This document shows positions 37,448 through 46,275 of a stretch of 64,000 nucleotides of DNA, one piece after another. This DNA is from Clostridiaceae bacterium Marseille-Q4143. Lineage in GTDB: Bacteria; Bacillota; Clostridia; Lachnospirales; Lachnospiraceae. The stretch lies in contig CP073693.1 of NCBI GenBank assembly GCA_018228645.1, positions 1,607,501 to 1,671,500 on the forward strand. The letters run 5' to 3'. A program made the position numbers and the translations under genes. The notes under the pieces are model-generated. The model ran no database searches. It was not told the DNA's origin and worked only from the letters and a program-made list of their open reading frames with translations. Each line of letters opens with the position of its first letter. The stretch's first letter is position 1.

Positions 37448-38923
37448 ATGCAGTTATATGATAAAGACCTGTTGTCAGTGCAGGAAGTGCGTGAGCTGGT
37501 AGAGAAAGCCAAAGCGGCTCAGGAGGAGTTAAGCCAGAAGTCGCAGGCAGAGGTAGATGCCATCGTAAAATCTATCGCTTATGCAGGTGTGCGCAATGCA
37601 AAGCGTCTGGCAAAACTGGCTCATGAGGAAACCGGTTTTGGTATTGAGGCTGACAAGGTAATTAAGAATATATTTGGTAGCCGTGATGTGTATGAGCATA
37701 TCAAGGATATGAAAACCATTGGAGAACTTGGATATGATGAAGAGAAGAAAGTCCGCACGATAGCAGTTCCGGTAGGTGTGATTGCCGGACTGATTCCATC
37801 CACGAACCCGACTTCTACTGCATTTTATAAATCTGAGATTTCCATAAAAGCAGGAAATGCGATTGTATTTTCACCGCATCCGAATGCAAGAAATTGTATT
37901 CTGGAAGCGGTAAAAGTCATTCGTCAGGCAATTGCAGAAGCAGGTGGTAATGAGAATCTGGTATCCTGTATTACGATTCCGACCATCCAGGCAACGGATA
38001 ACCTGATGAAACATCCGGATGTGGCCCTGATTCTTGCTACTGGCGGAAGTGCCATGGTAAGAGCCGCTTATTCATCTGGAACACCGGCGATTGGAGTAGG
38101 TCCCGGAAACGGACCGGCATACATTGAAAAGACCGCAGATCTGCCGCTGGCAGTAAAACGGATTATGGACTCCAAAACCTTTGATAACGGCACGATCTGT
38201 GCATCTGAACAGTCTGTTGTATGTGATAAGGATATGGAAGATGCTGTAAGAGCAGAGATGGAGAAACAGGGAGCCTATTTCCTGACAGACGAGCAGATTG
38301 CAAAACTCGGAAAATTCATCTTAAGAGCAAACGGCACCATGAATCCTATGATTGTAGGAAAGAGTGCACAGGTCATTGCAGATCTGGCAGGTATTGATAT
38401 TCCGGCAGGAACCAAAGTCCTGGTAGCAAAAGAAACTGGTATCGGACGCGGCCATCCATATTCCAATGAGAAGCTGGCACCGATTCTGGCATTCTATACC
38501 GCAGACGACTATAAAGAGATCTGTAAGCTGGTACAGGATATTCTGCATTATGAGGGAGCAGGACATACGTTTAGTATGCATACCAAGGATCCGGAAATGG
38601 TAAACTATTTTGCCATGAGAGTTCCGGCATCCCGTATCATTGTCAATACACCGAGTGCCCTTGGAGGTATCGGCGGCACTACCGGATTGATGCCGGCCCT
38701 GACGCTTGGCTGTGGAGCAATCGGCGGAAGTGCTACCTCCGAAAATGTAGGACCGATGAATCTGCTGAACAAACGTCATGTGGCAGAAGGACTTCTGGAG
38801 CTTGATGAGATCAAAGCAGGACTCCCGACCTGTACGGATGGCATGTGCAGCGGACCGAAGGCAGAAGATGTTGATATTGATGCAGTAGTGAATGAGATCG
38901 TAAAAAGACTTCGTTCTATGTAG
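37448..38923 (+). CDS. eutE: Acetaldehyde dehydrogenase (acylating) EutE
   Basis: A 491-residue CoA-acylating aldehyde dehydrogenase that turns acetaldehyde, CoA and NAD+ into acetyl-CoA. The catalytic Cys251 is in NGTICASEQSVV. The nucleotide loop GVIAGLIPSTNPTSTAF and the glycine-rich GGIGGTTGLMPALTLGCG are typical. Residues about 5-25 (DKDLLSVQEVRELVEKAKAA) are an amphipathic helix and linker, the classic encapsulation peptide. The ATG at 37448 has AGGAGA seven bases upstream. Confidence 0.96.
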   Translation: MQLYDKDLLSVQEVRELVEKAKAAQEELSQKSQAEVDAIVKSIAYAGVRNAKRLAKLAHEETGFGIEADKVIKNIFGSRDVYEHIKDMKTIGELGYDEEKKVRTIAVPVGVIAGLIPSTNPTSTAFYKSEISIKAGNAIVFSPHPNARNCILEAVKVIRQAIAEAGGNENLVSCITIPTIQATDNLMKHPDVALILATGGSAMVRAAYSSGTPAIGVGPGNGPAYIEKTADLPLAVKRIMDSKTFDNGTICASEQSVVCDKDMEDAVRAEMEKQGAYFLTDEQIAKLGKFILRANGTMNPMIVGKSAQVIADLAGIDIPAGTKVLVAKETGIGRGHPYSNEKLAPILAFYTADDYKEICKLVQDILHYEGAGHTFSMHTKDPEMVNYFAMRVPASRIIVNTPSALGGIGGTTGLMPALTLGCGAIGGSATSENVGPMNLLNKRHVAEGLLELDEIKAGLPTCTDGMCSGPKAEDVDIDAVVNEIVKRLRSM

Positions 38924-38944
38924 TTAAGAAAAGGAGAATGAAAA

Positions 38945-39226
38945 ATGGCAGTAACACAGGCATTAGGAATGATTGAAACAAAAGGACTTGTAGCTTCTAT
39001 CGAGGCAGCAGATGCAATGGTAAAGGCAGCAAACGTAACTCTGATCGGTAAGGAGCATGTAGGCGGCGGACTGGTAACCGTTATGGTACGCGGCGATGTA
39101 GGAGCTGTAAAAGCAGCAACAGATGCAGGCGCAGCAGCAGCTGAGCGTGTTGGCGAACTGATTTCCATCCATGTAATTCCGAGACCGCATGAGGAAGTAG
39201 AGGCAATTCTTCCGCATCTTGGCTAG
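38945..39226 (+). CDS. eutM: BMC-H shell protein EutM, copy 1
   Basis: A 93-residue canonical hexagonal shell protein. It starts [20 protein letters not shown] and ends [15 protein letters not shown]; the pore loop is HVGGGLVTV. It should be a major tile of the facets. It differs from the next gene in only three residues (Glu37, His91, Gly93 here). AAAGGAG precedes the ATG. Confidence 0.97.
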   Translation: MAVTQALGMIETKGLVASIEAADAMVKAANVTLIGKEHVGGGLVTVMVRGDVGAVKAATDAGAAAAERVGELISIHVIPRPHEEVEAILPHLG

Positions 39227-39274
39227 GAGATTCGCTGTCACAGACAGAACATACAGATCAAGGAGGAATGAGAA

Positions 39275-39556
39275 ATGGCAGTAACACAGGCATTAGGAAT
39301 GATTGAAACAAAAGGACTTGTAGCTTCTATCGAGGCAGCAGATGCAATGGTAAAGGCAGCAAACGTAACTCTGATCGGTAAAGTGCATGTAGGCGGCGGA
39401 CTGGTAACTGTTATGGTACGCGGCGATGTGGGAGCTGTGAAGGCAGCAACAGATGCAGGCGCAGCGGCAGCTGAGCGTGTTGGCGAACTGATCTCTATTC
39501 ATGTAATTCCGAGACCGCATGAGGAAGTTGAGGCTATTTTACCCTCCTTATCATAA
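39275..39556 (+). CDS. eutM: BMC-H shell protein EutM, copy 2
   Basis: A 93-residue near-duplicate of the previous gene, with Val37, Ser91 and Ser93 instead. The first 107 bases of the two genes are identical, while later parts show mostly silent differences. Residue 37 lies just before the pore loop, so the change from an acidic to a neutral side chain could alter the charge near the pore. AAGGAGG precedes the ATG. Confidence 0.97.
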   Translation: MAVTQALGMIETKGLVASIEAADAMVKAANVTLIGKVHVGGGLVTVMVRGDVGAVKAATDAGAAAAERVGELISIHVIPRPHEEVEAILPSLS

Positions 39557-39567
39557 GTGAGTAAGTA

Positions 39568-39595
39568 CCGGCCGCCCGTGTATTCGGACGGCCGG
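39568..39595 (+). other. Intercistronic hairpin between eutM copy 2 and eutT
   Basis: CCGGCCGCCCG pairs with CGGACGGCCGG with one mismatch. There is no T-run after it. It is a probable stability element protecting the 3' end of the abundant shell-protein message. Confidence 0.7.
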
Positions 39596-39620
39596 ACAGT
39601 ATAGGAGATAAGGAGGTGGC

Positions 39621-40433
39621 TTGACTGCGATGAAGGTAATTACAGAAGCAATTCTGCGGGATGAGTTACGGGCATCCAAGCCGGAGACTTATGTCATACC
39701 GGAGGGACAGATCCTCTCACCGGCAGCAAGAGAATATCTGCAGCAGTTAAAGATCAAGATTATCAAAGAAAAAGATAAGCCGCTCCCGAAAGAAAAAGTG
39801 GAGATCACGGCTACAGAGGTTCCGGGAATCCCGGAAAGTGCAGTCGTCACTCCGGCACCGCCGAAACCCAAATATGTGGATGACGCGACAGGTGCTTTCT
39901 ATTATGAGAAGCCGGAGCATATGACCCAGCTTGTCAGAAATGTTCTGGTGAACAAGGATGACAAACGGATTGTATTCCGTGGAAAACTGGACAGTCTGGA
40001 AGCTCTTTTTGTGCTGAATCAGACGATTCTGCTGGAAATGCAGGAAGATCAGGAATTTATCGATGATCTGGAGGATATTCTGGTAAGTCTGCGTGAGATG
40101 ATGCGTTGTGATGTACTGGATGAACCATTTACCAGAGAGACGATTATCGGACTGACTCATGAGGAGCTGCGGGCACATTCCCACAATCCTATGAAATATT
40201 ATAAAGTAAAGCAGATGGTTCTGCCGAGTTATAAGCTTGGAAAGACCTATGCACTTCTGAATCAGCTCAGAACGGCAGTCCGCGAAACTGAAGTAGCGGC
40301 TGCGTCCGCATTTCATAATGGAAAGAATTATGAGAGAGCAGATATCATAGAGGAACTGAACCGGATGTCCAGTGCCGTACATATCATCATGTGTAAATAT
40401 CTGGCCAAGATCCAGAATCAGGAGACGTCATGA
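39621..40433 (+). CDS. eutT: Ethanolamine-type cobalamin adenosyltransferase EutT
   Basis: A 270-residue adenosyltransferase that makes adenosylcobalamin for EutBC. Residues about 4-45 (KVITEAILRDELRA to LQQLKIKI) are a small module also found in EutQ and other microcompartment proteins. The catalytic four-helix region includes FRGKLDSLEALFVLNQTI and LRTAVRETEVAAASAF. The CCxxC metal motif of Salmonella EutT is absent, as in the metal-independent class known from Listeria. The start is unclear: TTG at 39621 is four bases from AGGAGG, ATG at 39630 is thirteen. It overlaps the next gene by four bases. Confidence 0.88.
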   Translation: MTAMKVITEAILRDELRASKPETYVIPEGQILSPAAREYLQQLKIKIIKEKDKPLPKEKVEITATEVPGIPESAVVTPAPPKPKYVDDATGAFYYEKPEHMTQLVRNVLVNKDDKRIVFRGKLDSLEALFVLNQTILLEMQEDQEFIDDLEDILVSLREMMRCDVLDEPFTRETIIGLTHEELRAHSHNPMKYYKVKQMVLPSYKLGKTYALLNQLRTAVRETEVAAASAFHNGKNYERADIIEELNRMSSAVHIIMCKYLAKIQNQETS

Positions 40434-41044
40434 AGCAGTTTATTGAATCGGTAGTGGATTCTATCGTACAGAGTGGACTGGTAGAAGTAGAAGTATCTGC
40501 CAGACACGTGCATTTGACGCAGGAGGATGTGGAACTGTTATTCGGAAAAGGGGCAGTGCTTCATCCGAAACGTCCACTGTCTCAGCCGGGACAGTTTTTA
40601 AGTGAAGAACGCGTGACGCTCATCGGACCGAAAGGAAAGAAGGAACGCGTGGCAGTATTAGGACCGGTGCGGAAAGCAACACAGGTGGAACTTTCCATCA
40701 GTGACTGCGTGGCACTGGGAATAAAAGCTCCGGTAAGAGAATCCGGAGATTTAAGAGATGCAGGACCGGTGGTCATTGAAGGACCGAAGGGTACACTTGA
40801 CGCATCTTCTGCTGTAATCGTGGCAAGAGCCCACGTGCATGTTCCGCCGCAGGTGGCTGCAAAGCTTGACCTTCAGGACAAGGAACGTGTCAGCGTACAG
40901 ATTATGACTGAGAGACCAGTGACTTTTGATAACGTTGTCATTCGTGTCAGCGATCAGTTCCGTTATAAAATGCACATTGATTTCGATGAGGCAAACGCGG
41001 CGCAGGTCAGTGGATTCACTCTCGGAAAAATATTAAAGCAGTAA
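40430..41044 (+). CDS. pduL: Phosphate propanoyl/acetyltransferase, PduL type (EutD function)
   Basis: A 204-residue zinc-dependent phosphotransacylase, unrelated to Pta, that converts acetyl-CoA to acetyl phosphate and frees CoA in the lumen. The metal ligands are in SARHVHLTQED and ARAHVHVPPQ, and LSQPGQFLSEERVTLIGPKG is a family hallmark. The N-terminal helix (KQFIESVVDSIVQSGL) is a plausible encapsulation peptide. It overlaps eutT by ATGA, so the two are translationally coupled. Confidence 0.95.
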   Translation: MKQFIESVVDSIVQSGLVEVEVSARHVHLTQEDVELLFGKGAVLHPKRPLSQPGQFLSEERVTLIGPKGKKERVAVLGPVRKATQVELSISDCVALGIKAPVRESGDLRDAGPVVIEGPKGTLDASSAVIVARAHVHVPPQVAAKLDLQDKERVSVQIMTERPVTFDNVVIRVSDQFRYKMHIDFDEANAAQVSGFTLGKILKQ

Positions 41045-41054
41045 AGGAACACAG

Positions 41055-41870
41055 ATGGATATTCAACGGGTAGAGACATACATGAAACGGGTAGCCGAAT
41101 CCGAGACAAAGACCTTCACTCCGGTAGGCGACAAGCTGAAAGTCGGTCTGGATCTGGGTACCGCATACATCGTAATGGTGGTGCTGGATGAGGAAAACAA
41201 TCCCATTGCCTGTGAGAAACAGGCGGCAGATGTACTTCGGGACGGCGTAGTCGTCGATTATCTCGGAGCACTGAACATTGTAAAAGCTCTGAAGGCAAAA
41301 CTGGAGCAGCGAATTGGAAAAGAACTGGTAAACTGTGCCATTGCCATGCCGGCAGGAACTGACGACAGCGTCAAGACACATACCTATGTGGCGGAAGGCG
41401 CGGAGCTGGAAGTGACTGCAGTTCTGGATGAGCCGAGTGCAGCCAATGCTATTTACCAGATATCGGACGGCGTGATTGTGGATATCGGAGGCGGTACTAC
41501 AGGACTTGCGCTCTTAAAAGATGGCAAGGTTGTGGAGATCGCAGACGAACCGACAGGTGGTACGCACCTGACTTTGGTGCTTTCCGGAAATTACCATATT
41601 CCGTTTGCAGAAGCAGAAGCCATCAAACAGGATTATTCCAGACATCGGGAGATCCTTCCGATTCTGAAACCGGTTATTGAGAAAATGGCAACGATCGTAA
41701 AGAAAAACATCGTTTCAAAAAATGTGGATACCATTTATCTGTGTGGAGGTACCTGCTGTCTGACCGGTATGGAAAAGATTATTGAAAAGGAGACGGGAAT
41801 CCCGACGATCAAGCCGGCAGATCCGTTCCTTGTCACACCGACAGGCATTGCCATGAACTGTAAAGTGTAA
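41055..41870 (+). CDS. eutJ: Ethanolamine utilization protein EutJ, Hsp70-like
   Basis: A 271-residue actin/Hsp70-fold protein lacking the peptide-binding domain. The phosphate loops are KVGLDLGTAYIVMVVLDE and VIVDIGGGTTGLALL, with CGGTCCLTGMEKII late. Its exact role is unknown; a chaperone for microcompartment enzymes has been suggested. AAAGGAAC precedes the ATG. Confidence 0.93.
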   Translation: MDIQRVETYMKRVAESETKTFTPVGDKLKVGLDLGTAYIVMVVLDEENNPIACEKQAADVLRDGVVVDYLGALNIVKALKAKLEQRIGKELVNCAIAMPAGTDDSVKTHTYVAEGAELEVTAVLDEPSAANAIYQISDGVIVDIGGGTTGLALLKDGKVVEIADEPTGGTHLTLVLSGNYHIPFAEAEAIKQDYSRHREILPILKPVIEKMATIVKKNIVSKNVDTIYLCGGTCCLTGMEKIIEKETGIPTIKPADPFLVTPTGIAMNCKV

Positions 41871-41901
41871 TGAGTATAAAAAATGGAAAGGAGGGGAGCG
41901 C

Positions 41902-42687
41902 GTGGAACTGGATGCTATGATCAGTGAGATCTGCAGAAAAGTACAGGAGCGTGTGGCAGAGCTGGAAAAAGAAGAAGCATCGGCAGAACCGGCGGCAGTG
42001 CCGTCTGAAGATAACAGGCCGGCACTTCTGATTCTGGCGGAAGACCATGGAATGCGGTGCCATCCGGTGCTGGAAAGCAAAAAACTTGCAGAATGCTACC
42101 GGGTAGAATGTGCTTTGCTGAAAGAAGAAGACTGCGATGTGGCTTCCTATGAAGGCGTGATCGCATTTACACTGACCAATGAAGCCCTTGGAAAGATTGC
42201 CAACGGAATCTTCGATACCGATTACACCAGAAGATTCGGAACCGCACTTCTCCTTGGAAAAAGGATATTTATTGCGGAGGAAGAAGTGGAACTGTATCGC
42301 TATAAGGATACCGCGCCGGCCGGCTACTACAGCCGTCTGGAGGAAAACTTAAAATTCCTTCAGCAGAACGGAGTGACCATTGTTCCCTTAGATCAACTGG
42401 AAGCGGTTGTTCTGGGAGAAAACGTTCCGGAAGAAACAGAGGCTGCTCCGAAGAAAGAAGAATCCACCGGAGAAAAAGAACAGCCAGTCTCCGGATCAAC
42501 CCTACGGCTGGAGAAACGCATCATTACAGAGAGAGATGTGATCAGTGCACGGGAAGGAAAGGCTGCCTGCATTCTGGTAGGAAAGAAGGCAATTCTGTCA
42601 GATCTTGCCAAAGAGTATGCGAAGAAATATGGAATCAGCATTGCTCGTGACGAAGGAGAGACTGGCGGGAAAGGAAGCCGAGTATGA
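41902..42687 (+). CDS. Ethanolamine locus protein, TIGR02536-like
   Basis: A 261-residue protein often found in Firmicute eut loci but of unknown function. The N-terminus (ELDAMISEICRKVQERVAEL) is amphipathic, like an encapsulation helix. The middle (about 38-170) resembles a flavodoxin-like alpha/beta domain. Residues 200-250 (KRIITERDVISAREGKAA to AKKYGISI) repeat the module that opens EutT and enterobacterial EutQ. The start is GTG at 41902, about seven bases after AAAGGAGGGG. It overlaps eutN by four bases. Confidence 0.75.
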   Translation: MELDAMISEICRKVQERVAELEKEEASAEPAAVPSEDNRPALLILAEDHGMRCHPVLESKKLAECYRVECALLKEEDCDVASYEGVIAFTLTNEALGKIANGIFDTDYTRRFGTALLLGKRIFIAEEEVELYRYKDTAPAGYYSRLEENLKFLQQNGVTIVPLDQLEAVVLGENVPEETEAAPKKEESTGEKEQPVSGSTLRLEKRIITERDVISAREGKAACILVGKKAILSDLAKEYAKKYGISIARDEGETGGKGSRV

Positions 42688-42965
42688 AAATAGGACGTGT
42701 AATTGGAAACATCTGGGCAACACGGAAAGATGAGAATCTCTCCGGATTAAAGCTCCTGGTGGTGCAGCCACTGAATCTTCTGAACGACCAGCCCATTGAT
42801 ACGCCCATTGTAGCGGCAGATATTATCGGTGCCGGTGTGGGAGAGAAGATTCTCTATGTAGGCGGAAGCTCAGCGCGTGGTGCAGCAGGAGGTCCCCATA
42901 TTCCGGTGGATGCAACGATCGTCGGAATCGTGGATGACCAGGAAGTTGACGAAGCGCTGATATAA
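42684..42965 (+). CDS. eutN: Pentameric vertex shell protein EutN
   Basis: A 93-residue BMC-P/CcmL-family protein. It opens MKIGRVIGNIWATRKDENL and carries IGAGVGEKILYVGGSSAR and IVGIVDDQEV. Pentamers of this type cap the corners of the shell. It overlaps the upstream gene by ATGA. Confidence 0.95.
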   Translation: MKIGRVIGNIWATRKDENLSGLKLLVVQPLNLLNDQPIDTPIVAADIIGAGVGEKILYVGGSSARGAAGGPHIPVDATIVGIVDDQEVDEALI

Positions 42966-42983
42966 GACAGGCGGTGATCAAGT

Positions 42984-44333
42984 ATGGAAATGGTGGAAGC
43001 CATTCAGAAAGCGGGAGTAGTGGGAGCCGGAGGAGCCGGCTTCCCGACCCACGTAAAACTGAATGCGAAGGCAGAGTATTTTATCGTCAATGCAGCGGAA
43101 TGTGAGCCGCTGATCGAGACAGACAAATATCTGTGCCGTACCTATGCAGAAAGAATTGTAGCGACAGTAGAGAAGATTGCCGCACATCTGGAAGCAGCGC
43201 ATGCAGTGATTGCATTAAAAGCAAAATATGTAAGAGAGACAGAAGCTCTTCAGAACGCAGTAAAAGCACTGGGAGCCAATGTAGAGATCTTTACCATGCG
43301 GACCTACTATCCGGCCGGTGACGAGCAGGTGCTGGTCAATCAGGTAACCGGACGGGTGGTTCCGGAAAGGGGACTTCCTCTGAATGTAGGATGCGTGGTA
43401 GAAAATGTCGGCACAGTCCTCAATATTGCCGATGCACTGGAAGGAAAACCTGTGGACGAGAAGTTTCTCTCCATTACAGGTGCGGTGGAGACTCCGGTGA
43501 TGTGTCACGCACCAATTGGTACGCCGATTACGGAAGTCCTGAAAAAAGCAAAACTTCTGGTAAATGATTATGTGGTGATTCTGGGAGGTCCCATGATGGG
43601 AAAAATGCAGAAGACCAGAGAAGAGATTGAAAATGCGGTTGTTACCAAGACCACAGGCAATCTTCTGGTGCTTCCGAAGAATCATTATCTTGTAAAACGT
43701 GCTGCCATGAGTGTGGAACGTATGGCACGTCAGGCGGCAACAGCCTGTCTTCAGTGCAGAGCCTGTACAGATCTGTGTCCGAGACATCTGCTGGGACACA
43801 ATGTGCAGCCCCATATGATTATGAGAACCATTTGGAGACAGAAATCTATTACGGATCCGGCAGAATTTGAGCGGGCTTTCGGCAGTGCGGCAAACTGCAG
43901 CAGCTGCGGTACCTGTGAGATGTTCTCCTGTCCGATGGGACTGTCACCGAGGAAGATGAACGATTATGCGAAAGGACTTTTGAGAGAGAGAGAAATTCAG
44001 CCGGAGAAGAATCAGCATCCGCAGGCGAGCGACATGCTGGAGCACAGGAGAATTCCTACCGGACGCCTGATCGCCCGTCTTGGATTGGACGAATATGTAT
44101 TCCACGGTCTGCCGGAGCTTTTTGAAGTAGAACCGGAAGAGGTATTCATTCCATTATCACAGCATATCGGCAAACCGGCAGTTCCGGTAGTGACTGCAGG
44201 GGATGCTGTAAAGAAGGATGACCTGATTGCAGGCAGTGCAGAGGGATTATCCGCAAACATCCATACAGGCTTTGATGGAGTTGTAAAAGAAGTGACTCCG
44301 AAAGGCATTCGGATCAGTAGAAGGGAGGCGTAA
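42984..44333 (+). CDS. PduS-like flavo-iron-sulfur oxidoreductase (RnfC family)
   Basis: A 449-residue protein. The N-terminal Rnf/Nqo1-like flavin and nucleotide domain starts GVVGAGGAGFPTHVK. Two cubane motifs follow: Cys255, 258, 261 and 265 in CLQCRACTDLCPRHLLG, and Cys305, 308, 311 and 316 in CSSCGTCEMFSCPMG. A SLBB/barrel-sandwich domain closes it. PduS of Salmonella reduces cobalamin and interacts with PduT. Immediately followed by a PduT-like gene, it probably passes electrons from NADH through the shell or to cobalamin for EutT. Confidence 0.9.
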   Translation: MEMVEAIQKAGVVGAGGAGFPTHVKLNAKAEYFIVNAAECEPLIETDKYLCRTYAERIVATVEKIAAHLEAAHAVIALKAKYVRETEALQNAVKALGANVEIFTMRTYYPAGDEQVLVNQVTGRVVPERGLPLNVGCVVENVGTVLNIADALEGKPVDEKFLSITGAVETPVMCHAPIGTPITEVLKKAKLLVNDYVVILGGPMMGKMQKTREEIENAVVTKTTGNLLVLPKNHYLVKRAAMSVERMARQAATACLQCRACTDLCPRHLLGHNVQPHMIMRTIWRQKSITDPAEFERAFGSAANCSSCGTCEMFSCPMGLSPRKMNDYAKGLLREREIQPEKNQHPQASDMLEHRRIPTGRLIARLGLDEYVFHGLPELFEVEPEEVFIPLSQHIGKPAVPVVTAGDAVKKDDLIAGSAEGLSANIHTGFDGVVKEVTPKGIRISRREA

Positions 44334-44336
44334 GAG

Positions 44337-44876
44337 ATGGGAAGAGCGATCGGCATGGTAGAGCTGTCCAGTATTGCCAGAGGCATTGAGACCAGTGATT
44401 CTATGTTAAAAGCCGCGCAAGTGGAACTTTTACGTTCTGTCACTGTCTGTCCGGGAAAATATATGGTGATTGTAGGCGGTGATACCGGTGCTGTCAGAGC
44501 ATCTTTGGAAGCAGGAAAAGCAGCAGGTGGAGAATTTGTAGTGGACACTTTGCTGATTCCAAGCGTACATGAACAGGTCTTTCCGGCAATTTCCGGCACA
44601 GTAGAAGTGACGGATCCTCAGGCTGTTGGCGTGATTGAGTACTATTCTATTGCTTCAGCCATTGAAGCAGCGGATGCAGCAGCGAAAGCAGCTCAGATTA
44701 CTTTAATTGAAGTTCGGACCGGCTATGCCATCGGCGGAAAGGGATTTGTAGTCCTGACCGGAGATGTAGGAGCTGTCCGTGCAGCTATTGATGCAGCAAA
44801 ACAGGTAAGCGAGCTGTATGTGGAAAGCACGGTTATTCCGCGTCCCGCACCGCAGCTTTTGGAATCTCTGTTATAG
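44337..44876 (+). CDS. PduT-like trimeric shell protein with Fe-S Cys
   Basis: A 179-residue protein of two fused BMC domains (about 1-85 and 93-179). Cys38 in SVTVCPGKYM is at the position that ligates the pore [4Fe-4S] cluster in PduT of Salmonella. Trimers place three Cys around one pore. It starts three bases after the PduS-like gene, matching the pair in propanediol loci. A role in electron transfer or cluster supply through the shell is inferred from this family knowledge. Confidence 0.92.
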   Translation: MGRAIGMVELSSIARGIETSDSMLKAAQVELLRSVTVCPGKYMVIVGGDTGAVRASLEAGKAAGGEFVVDTLLIPSVHEQVFPAISGTVEVTDPQAVGVIEYYSIASAIEAADAAAKAAQITLIEVRTGYAIGGKGFVVLTGDVGAVRAAIDAAKQVSELYVESTVIPRPAPQLLESLL

Positions 44877-44948
44877 GCTGTGTTTCGGCATAAGTCTGGG
44901 GGAGCAGAGCATAAGCTTTAAAGAAACACAAAAAAAGGAGGAACGGGT

Positions 44949-46202
44949 ATGTTTCAGGAGTTACTTGACAACCTTACAAATGTAGGGGTATTTACAAGCA
45001 GCGTACAGGAATGGGTCAGCACTCTTTCCATCAACAAGGTGATCATCTTTATCATGATGATTTTCATGATCGTTGGTGCGATTGACAAGATCCGCGGTAA
45101 CAAATTAGGATATGGCGAGCAGTTTGATGAGGGATTTAACGCAATGGGTCCTCTGGCAGCAGCCATGGCAGGTGTTGTAGCAGCGGCTCCGGTACTTGCA
45201 ATCATTTTGAAACCGATTATTGTTCCGATCTACACCTTGCTGGGCGCCGACCCGTCGATGTTTGCGACCACGCTTCTGGCATGCGATATGGGTGGATATC
45301 CACTGGCAATGCAGATGGCAGGAAGCGAAGCTGTTGGTAACTTCTCAGGTCTGATCCTGGGAACCATGATGGGACCGACCATCGTATTTACCATCCCGGT
45401 TGCACTGTCCATTATTAAAAAATCTGACCGTCCGTATCTGGGAGCAGGTATCCTGGCAGGTCTCATTACCGTACCGATTGGCTGTATCGTAGGTGGTCTT
45501 GTTATGAACATGACCCAGTATAAGATCGACATTATTACGATCGTAAGAAACCTGATTCCGGTTATCATTATCGCAGGTCTCATCGTAGCAGGCCTTTGGT
45601 TTAAACCAGATCAGATGATCAGTGGATTCAACAAATTCGGAACCGCTGTTACCGTAGTTATTACCTTCTTTACCGCAGTTGCAGTATTTGAGTATCAGAC
45701 CGGTATCAAATTCCCGCTCATGAACATCATGGTGGAGCCGGATGCTGACGGCGTGATTCCTCTGGAGTCCGGACTTCTCGTATGTGGACAGATTGCAGTT
45801 GTATTAATCGGTGCATTCCCGATGGTTCTGTGGATTACCCGTACATTCGGTAAAGCACTGAGTGCTATCGGAGAAAAACTGGGTATGGACGAAAATGGTT
45901 CTGCAGGACTGGTAGCGACTCTGGCTAACAATATTGCAATGTTCAATATCATGGATAAAATGAATCCGAAGGGCAAACTCTTAAACGTTGCATTTGCAGT
46001 ATCCGCAGCATTCGTATTTGGTGATCATCTTGGATTTACCGCTGGTGTAAACTCCGATATGATTTTCCCGGTTATCGTTGGTAAGCTGGTTGCAGGTATC
46101 ACTGCCCTGATCCTTGCCAATGCACTGGCTCCGATGCTTCTCTCCAAAGTAGAGGCTTCTGTTGCAAAAGCCAAAGCAGAAGAGGAAGCTGAAGAAAAAT
46201 AA
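44949..46202 (+). CDS. eutH: Ethanolamine permease EutH
   Basis: A 417-residue membrane protein with about 11 hydrophobic segments. Family hallmarks include DKIRGNKLGYGEQFDEGFNA near the N-terminus, LACDMGGYPLAMQMAG and NNIAMFNIMDKMNPKG. It imports ethanolamine, mainly useful at low external concentration or low pH. The C-terminus is charged (KAKAEEEAEEK). AAGGAGG precedes the ATG. Confidence 0.95.
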   Translation: MFQELLDNLTNVGVFTSSVQEWVSTLSINKVIIFIMMIFMIVGAIDKIRGNKLGYGEQFDEGFNAMGPLAAAMAGVVAAAPVLAIILKPIIVPIYTLLGADPSMFATTLLACDMGGYPLAMQMAGSEAVGNFSGLILGTMMGPTIVFTIPVALSIIKKSDRPYLGAGILAGLITVPIGCIVGGLVMNMTQYKIDIITIVRNLIPVIIIAGLIVAGLWFKPDQMISGFNKFGTAVTVVITFFTAVAVFEYQTGIKFPLMNIMVEPDADGVIPLESGLLVCGQIAVVLIGAFPMVLWITRTFGKALSAIGEKLGMDENGSAGLVATLANNIAMFNIMDKMNPKGKLLNVAFAVSAAFVFGDHLGFTAGVNSDMIFPVIVGKLVAGITALILANALAPMLLSKVEASVAKAKAEEEAEEK

Positions 46203-46238
46203 TTGTTGCTGGAACGAGGTGCGAGTGAAGAGCAACAA
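46203..46238 (+). other. Intercistronic hairpin between eutH and eutQ
   Basis: A perfect 8-bp stem TTGTTGCT / AGCAACAA. There is no T-run, so it is probably a processing or stability element. Confidence 0.6.
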
Positions 46239-46275
46239 AGATTCCGGTTCGTGAAAATGAAAGGATGGACACCGT

